A stretch of 64,000 nucleotides of DNA from Druceiella hillmani (taxonomy: Eukaryota; Arthropoda; Insecta; Lepidoptera; Hepialidae): NCBI GenBank assembly GCA_039881145.1, contig JAYKKI010000074.1, positions 7,384,001 through 7,448,000 of the forward strand, given 5' to 3'. Shown here one piece after another: positions 60,305 to 64,000 of the stretch. Below the pieces are notes generated by a model. That model worked only from the letters and a program-made list of their open reading frames with translations, had not been told where the DNA came from and made no database searches. The stretch's first letter is position 1. Every line of letters starts with the position of its first letter. The translations under genes and the position numbers were made by a program.

Positions 60305-61890
60305 TGTATTCTGGAACAACGCATTAAGAAATACAATCAGTTTGCTGGCAAGGAAGTATCGCCCGATGTTGTTGGTAAAGCCCTAGTACTATTAGTCGTT
60401 GAGCGGGATTAATCATATCTGTCACTATTGTTCAAAGTACTAAAAGCTTCTCCCTGTCCATATGTCTGTACAATTTTAGATTAATTAGTTAAACTACAGA
60501 TTTTCACCGGCACCTTACGTAAACTTTTGCTTCTACAGTTGTTTCTCTATAAATGCAATGAAATTGACAAAAACATGATAAACAATAAAACAATTCCATT
60601 GTTTTGGAGTTCGATAGTCAAACAAAGTACCCTCAGAATTCCGTCATGTACGTCCGATTTTCCGTATCACAGCGTCAGTGTTTCTATAGGTTTTGTGCAT
60701 GAATTTTGAACACCACATCGGGTGTGGTATAATTAGGTAGGTTTTTAAAATAAAATTAAAGTTGCATTGATCACTTTTAATTTTTAAGCGACTTTTCAAA
60801 AATACTAAGCTCCACACTAAGGGTTATGTGGTCCCCCTCTCCTTTTTAAATTAAATTTGAAAAATATTAAAAAAAATTAGTGCCAGCAATTGATTAAAAT
60901 TAAAATTATATCAGTTAATTTTCATCAATAATTTCGAAAGATAAAAACAACTGCGGAATCTTGTTTCGTGCATATTCGCAAACGCACTTGACGGCTTTCT
61001 TGCCATGTAAGTTGGAGAATACCATTCGAGATTCGATTCGATTCAACTCAAATATCGAAAAATAAACCCTTATAATAATTTTCCAAATATTTAAAGCATT
61101 TTTTTCCTTACTTATTTTTTCTACCTTACGTATTTTGAAGATTTAAATACGACATTGGACGGAGATAACTGGTACAGTGTCTTATATAAATCGCAAGAAA
61201 GTCTAATTCGTCGTATTCATTGAAAACTTACGCACAATATATTGAATTTTAAAAACTTTGATCAATAATTAAGTAACTTCAAAATAATATTAACGCGCGT
61301 TGAGAGAAATCATATTCACATGTTATCGTGCCCGTTAACCACCGGGCACCGTTATCGTGCGACGTAAGAAATGAATGAAATATTGTAATCATATCTTTAC
61401 TTGAACTGAACTTTTTAATGCAAAATGGTTATATTGCATTAATAAAGTGTAAGAAATGTGACACTGAATAAAATATGGGTGTATTTATGTGTAGGCGTGC
61501 AAATGTGTGTATATCCCATAGTCTATCGTCTAAATCGATGGACCAATTCTTGACGAAATTTGGTTATCGATTTTTTCAAAAACAGAACATTCTATTTAAA
61601 AAACGACATCGATAATTTCTTGCAGTGTGAGTATTAACATATCAATGGTAATTAAAATAATCTGTCCTCGATTCTCGTTCGAAGCGATTAAAAAAAAAAC
61701 AGTATAATGTGTGTCAAAATAAGAGGTTTCGTCGTCATTGCATAAAATGTATTCATTAACCTACATGGCTAAAAATTATTTCAAATCGGCTTGCTTACTA
61801 AGTGATTTAAGCCATTATAATAAAAGTAGATGAAATTTGATAGTAACATCATCAACTCTTAAACCTATTAATTCAGCATCTTAAAAATAT
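60305..61890. other. DPP4 5' flank
   Basis: No clear TATA box within 150 bp of the start codon. A hairpin GTGCCCG/CGGGCAC lies at 61328-61349, flanked by two GTTATCGTGC direct repeats. No other gene seen. Confidence 0.4.
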
Positions 61891-61893
61891 ATT

Positions 61894-62190
61894 AAATGAA
61901 GCACTCAATAAATACTATCTTCAGAATGTTTAAATGAGGCACTCACTAAATACTATCTTCAGAATGTTTAAATGAAGCATTCAATAAATACTATCTTCAG
62001 AATGTTTAAATGAGGCACTCACTAAATACTATCTTCAGAATGTTTAAATGAAGCACTCACTAAATACCATCTTCAGAATGTTTAAATGAGGCACTCACTA
62101 AATACTATCTTCAGAAAGTTTAAATGAGACACTCACTAAATACTATCTTCAGAAAGTTTAAATGAGACACTCACTAAATACTATCTACAG
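61894..62190. repeat. 38-bp tandem repeat array, about 7.8 copies
   Basis: Unit starts AAATGAGGCACTCACTAAAT and ends CTTCAGAATGTTT. Copies differ at a few positions (GAAGC/GAGGC/GAGAC, CAATAAA/CACTAAA), and the variants are ordered along the array. Upstream of DPP4. Confidence 0.95.
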
Positions 62191-62764
62191 CAAAATTTAA
62201 AAAATACTTCCAAGGGAGCTCAACCTCAATTTAAAACGACTATCCAATGATACTCCCCATAATATGGTGCGCGAAAAAAGTTCAACCCCAACTGGTAAAC
62301 TTAGAAAATCATTAAATTGTTTTTAAATTACCGTATTTTCCTACATATTAATTAAGGTTTCTATCTAATGGATCATCTATAGAATTTTAGACAATGAGAC
62401 CTTTACAGATGGATAAACGGGCGAAAGAATGGAAGAATAAGAATCCATAATAAAACAACAAAGCTAACGAACTAATGTGTAAAATGATACTTCTTGTGGC
62501 TAAATATAATATAATCTAATTTATTTGCGGCAGAATCACATAATAAACGTTATAACATAAATTATGTACTATGTCAGTTTATTTCGGCATATGTTAAACT
62601 TGCATGTACAGCTTATAGTGAATAAATAAGTTTGAAGTCAATTCTAATTAATTGATGACACATGACAAGTTTGACCGCAATTATGCCACGCGGCGCCCAG
62701 TGTGCAGTACACTACGTTTAACTCTTTAGTTAAGTTTGTAATAATCTAATATCTTGAGATCAGA

Positions 62765-62866
62765 ATGAAATGCAAGAAAATTTTATTTATTATAATCATA
62801 TTATTTTTTACTCAGGAACTTATGGAAGCTGATTGCCCTACGAAATACCAATTTAACTATATGTAT
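62765..62866 (+). other. Possible first exon of a secreted-peptide gene
   Basis: ATG opens MKCKKILFIIIILFFTQELM then EADCPTKYQFNY: a lysine-rich start, hydrophobic core and likely cleavage after Ala, then a mature start with Cys. A GTATAT that could serve as donor follows near 62862, just before a TA microsatellite. It would be divergent from DPP4. No second exon seen before the window ends. Confidence 0.3.
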
Positions 62867-62874
62867 ATAATATA

Positions 62875-62935
<61 letters not shown>
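62859..62935. repeat. TA microsatellite
   Basis: Long TA run; the continuing reading frame of repeated Tyr-Ile is an artefact. Confidence 0.95.
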
Positions 62936-62938
<3 letters not shown>

Positions 62939-62989
62939 TCATTATACGTATATCTCAGTTACAACATAGACTATCCGTAATCTATAAAA

Positions 62990-64000
62990 TGTACCACAAA
63001 GAAGAGAATCTTGGCCTCTTAATTCGATATGGCTCTCTATCATCATCCACTATCCCAACATGATAAGAAACAGTTGAAGACTTGATATGTAAATAGTTTA
63101 TGGAATAAGGTGGGTCGTTACAATCTGATTAATGATGGGTTTAGATAGACAGATTATTTGCTTATCATTAAATGAATGTTCCGCATATGATTGTCATTAA
63201 TATATTCAGTTATTTACTCAGTATATTTACGCAGTGATAGTTGTCGAACCCGTTGCTGTCAATGCCACAGAGCGAGTACATGTGACCTTTGGAGGGCCCG
63301 ATTTATATTTGACGTTTCTATTTGTTCATTGTCTATTCTGACTTTCGTTTAATTTTATGATGTATCTTGAGATTACACGTGTTAATAAATCCTGACCATA
63401 AGGAAAAAAATAAACAATCTCTGAGTGTGACAAACAGAATGAAGCATTGTACAATTATTGGATGAAGCATATATAATTGTAGAATGAATCATTATAAAAT
63501 GGTAGTAAAAAAATTATTATTTAATTTATCGTGACAGAGATGTACGATTTTTTTGTTATATGTGTGCACAGATAAACCCGGACTGTATTTTGAACGCAAC
63601 TACTGTGTGCTCGAAGGTGCAGTTTCATTTCATTTGTGCTATTGGTAAAAGGGTTAATTTCTTTTTCTTATTACCATTTAAAATTATTTATTTCAACAAA
63701 AAATAATTTCTAATACTATACCAATTTGTAATTATGGTATTACAAACAGAAAAATCTTATTACATTAATAATTATTTGGAACTACAAATTTGCTTGTTAA
63801 CTAATTCCAAAAAAAGTTGCGACTAAATTTTGCTTTTTACTTTTGTCTTATATGTGACTGCGACTAGTGATAGTCCTATATGGGAATAAATGTGATAAGT
63901 TTAGCCTCGGATCCTAAAATTTAGAAAAATTTCCCTATGTGAATAAATTTGGAAAGTTTAGCCCTGGATCCCAAAATTTAGAAAAAAAACTTGATGTGCC
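62990..64000. other. Right edge: nothing recognised
   Basis: AT-rich sequence without coding frames. The last 120 bp contain a direct repeat: GTTTAGCCTCGGATCC and GTTTAGCCCTGGATCC, each followed by AAAATTTAGAAAAA. Confidence 0.4.

Noticed and set aside
60305..60319. Starting DPP4 at the upstream TTG (five residues longer)
   Set aside because: TTG is not a normal insect start codon; the first in-frame ATG is at 60304 and begins a proper signal peptide.

Overview
This is a 64 kb, strongly AT-rich, repeat-dense piece of an insect nuclear genome. The gene structure (many small exons, GT-AG introns), the transposon content and a SINE-like repeat whose tail ends in AATAAATAA runs suggest a lepidopteran or close relative. 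That assignment is inference; no rRNA, tRNA or mitochondrial marker is present.

One complete protein-coding gene can be supported. It is a secreted dipeptidyl peptidase 4 (S9B prolyl oligopeptidase family, venom-DPP4-like) on the minus strand, in 14 coding exons from the ATG at 60304 to the stop at 11465. All 13 introns have GT-AG ends and the phases join without a break, giving 758 residues. The protein has an N-terminal signal peptide, the Glu-Glu pair of the DPP4 substrate pocket (E199/E200), the cysteine-rich beta-propeller segment, the oxyanion Tyr (Y532) and a complete Ser-Asp-His triad (S616, D693, H725). Intron 7 alone is about 18.7 kb.

Nearly everything else is mobile DNA or its debris. 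1-1685: copia fragment with 3' LTR (+). About 1950-2880: non-LTR reverse transcriptase remnant (-), then a GT microsatellite at 2921-3118. 3119-6260: decayed Ty3/gypsy element (-) cut off inside its integrase at that microsatellite. 6260-11460: intergenic, little recognisable. Introns 13 to 10 (11.6-29.5 kb) hold SINE-like copies, an EEP-endonuclease fragment (13.3-13.9 kb), a Mutator-like transposase fragment (19.1-19.7 kb), a tandem-satellite element (22.8-24.5 kb) and a copia element (24.5-26.8 kb). Intron 7 holds mariner remnants, an AT-rich array present twice, a second inverted copy of the satellite element (36.0-37.9 kb), two hAT remnants, an inverted-repeat element near 47.7 kb and a 61-bp tandem array. 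The 5' flank (60.3-64 kb) has a 38-bp tandem array and a possible signal-peptide exon on the plus strand.

The most unusual structure is a composite 'mobile satellite': about eight or nine 160-bp units, a shared unique end of roughly 250 bp and a compound CA/TA microsatellite, present twice in opposite orientation 12 kb apart in one gene. The second is a mariner ORF split by a 574-bp tandem-repeat insertion that has a near-identical copy about 1.4 kb away.
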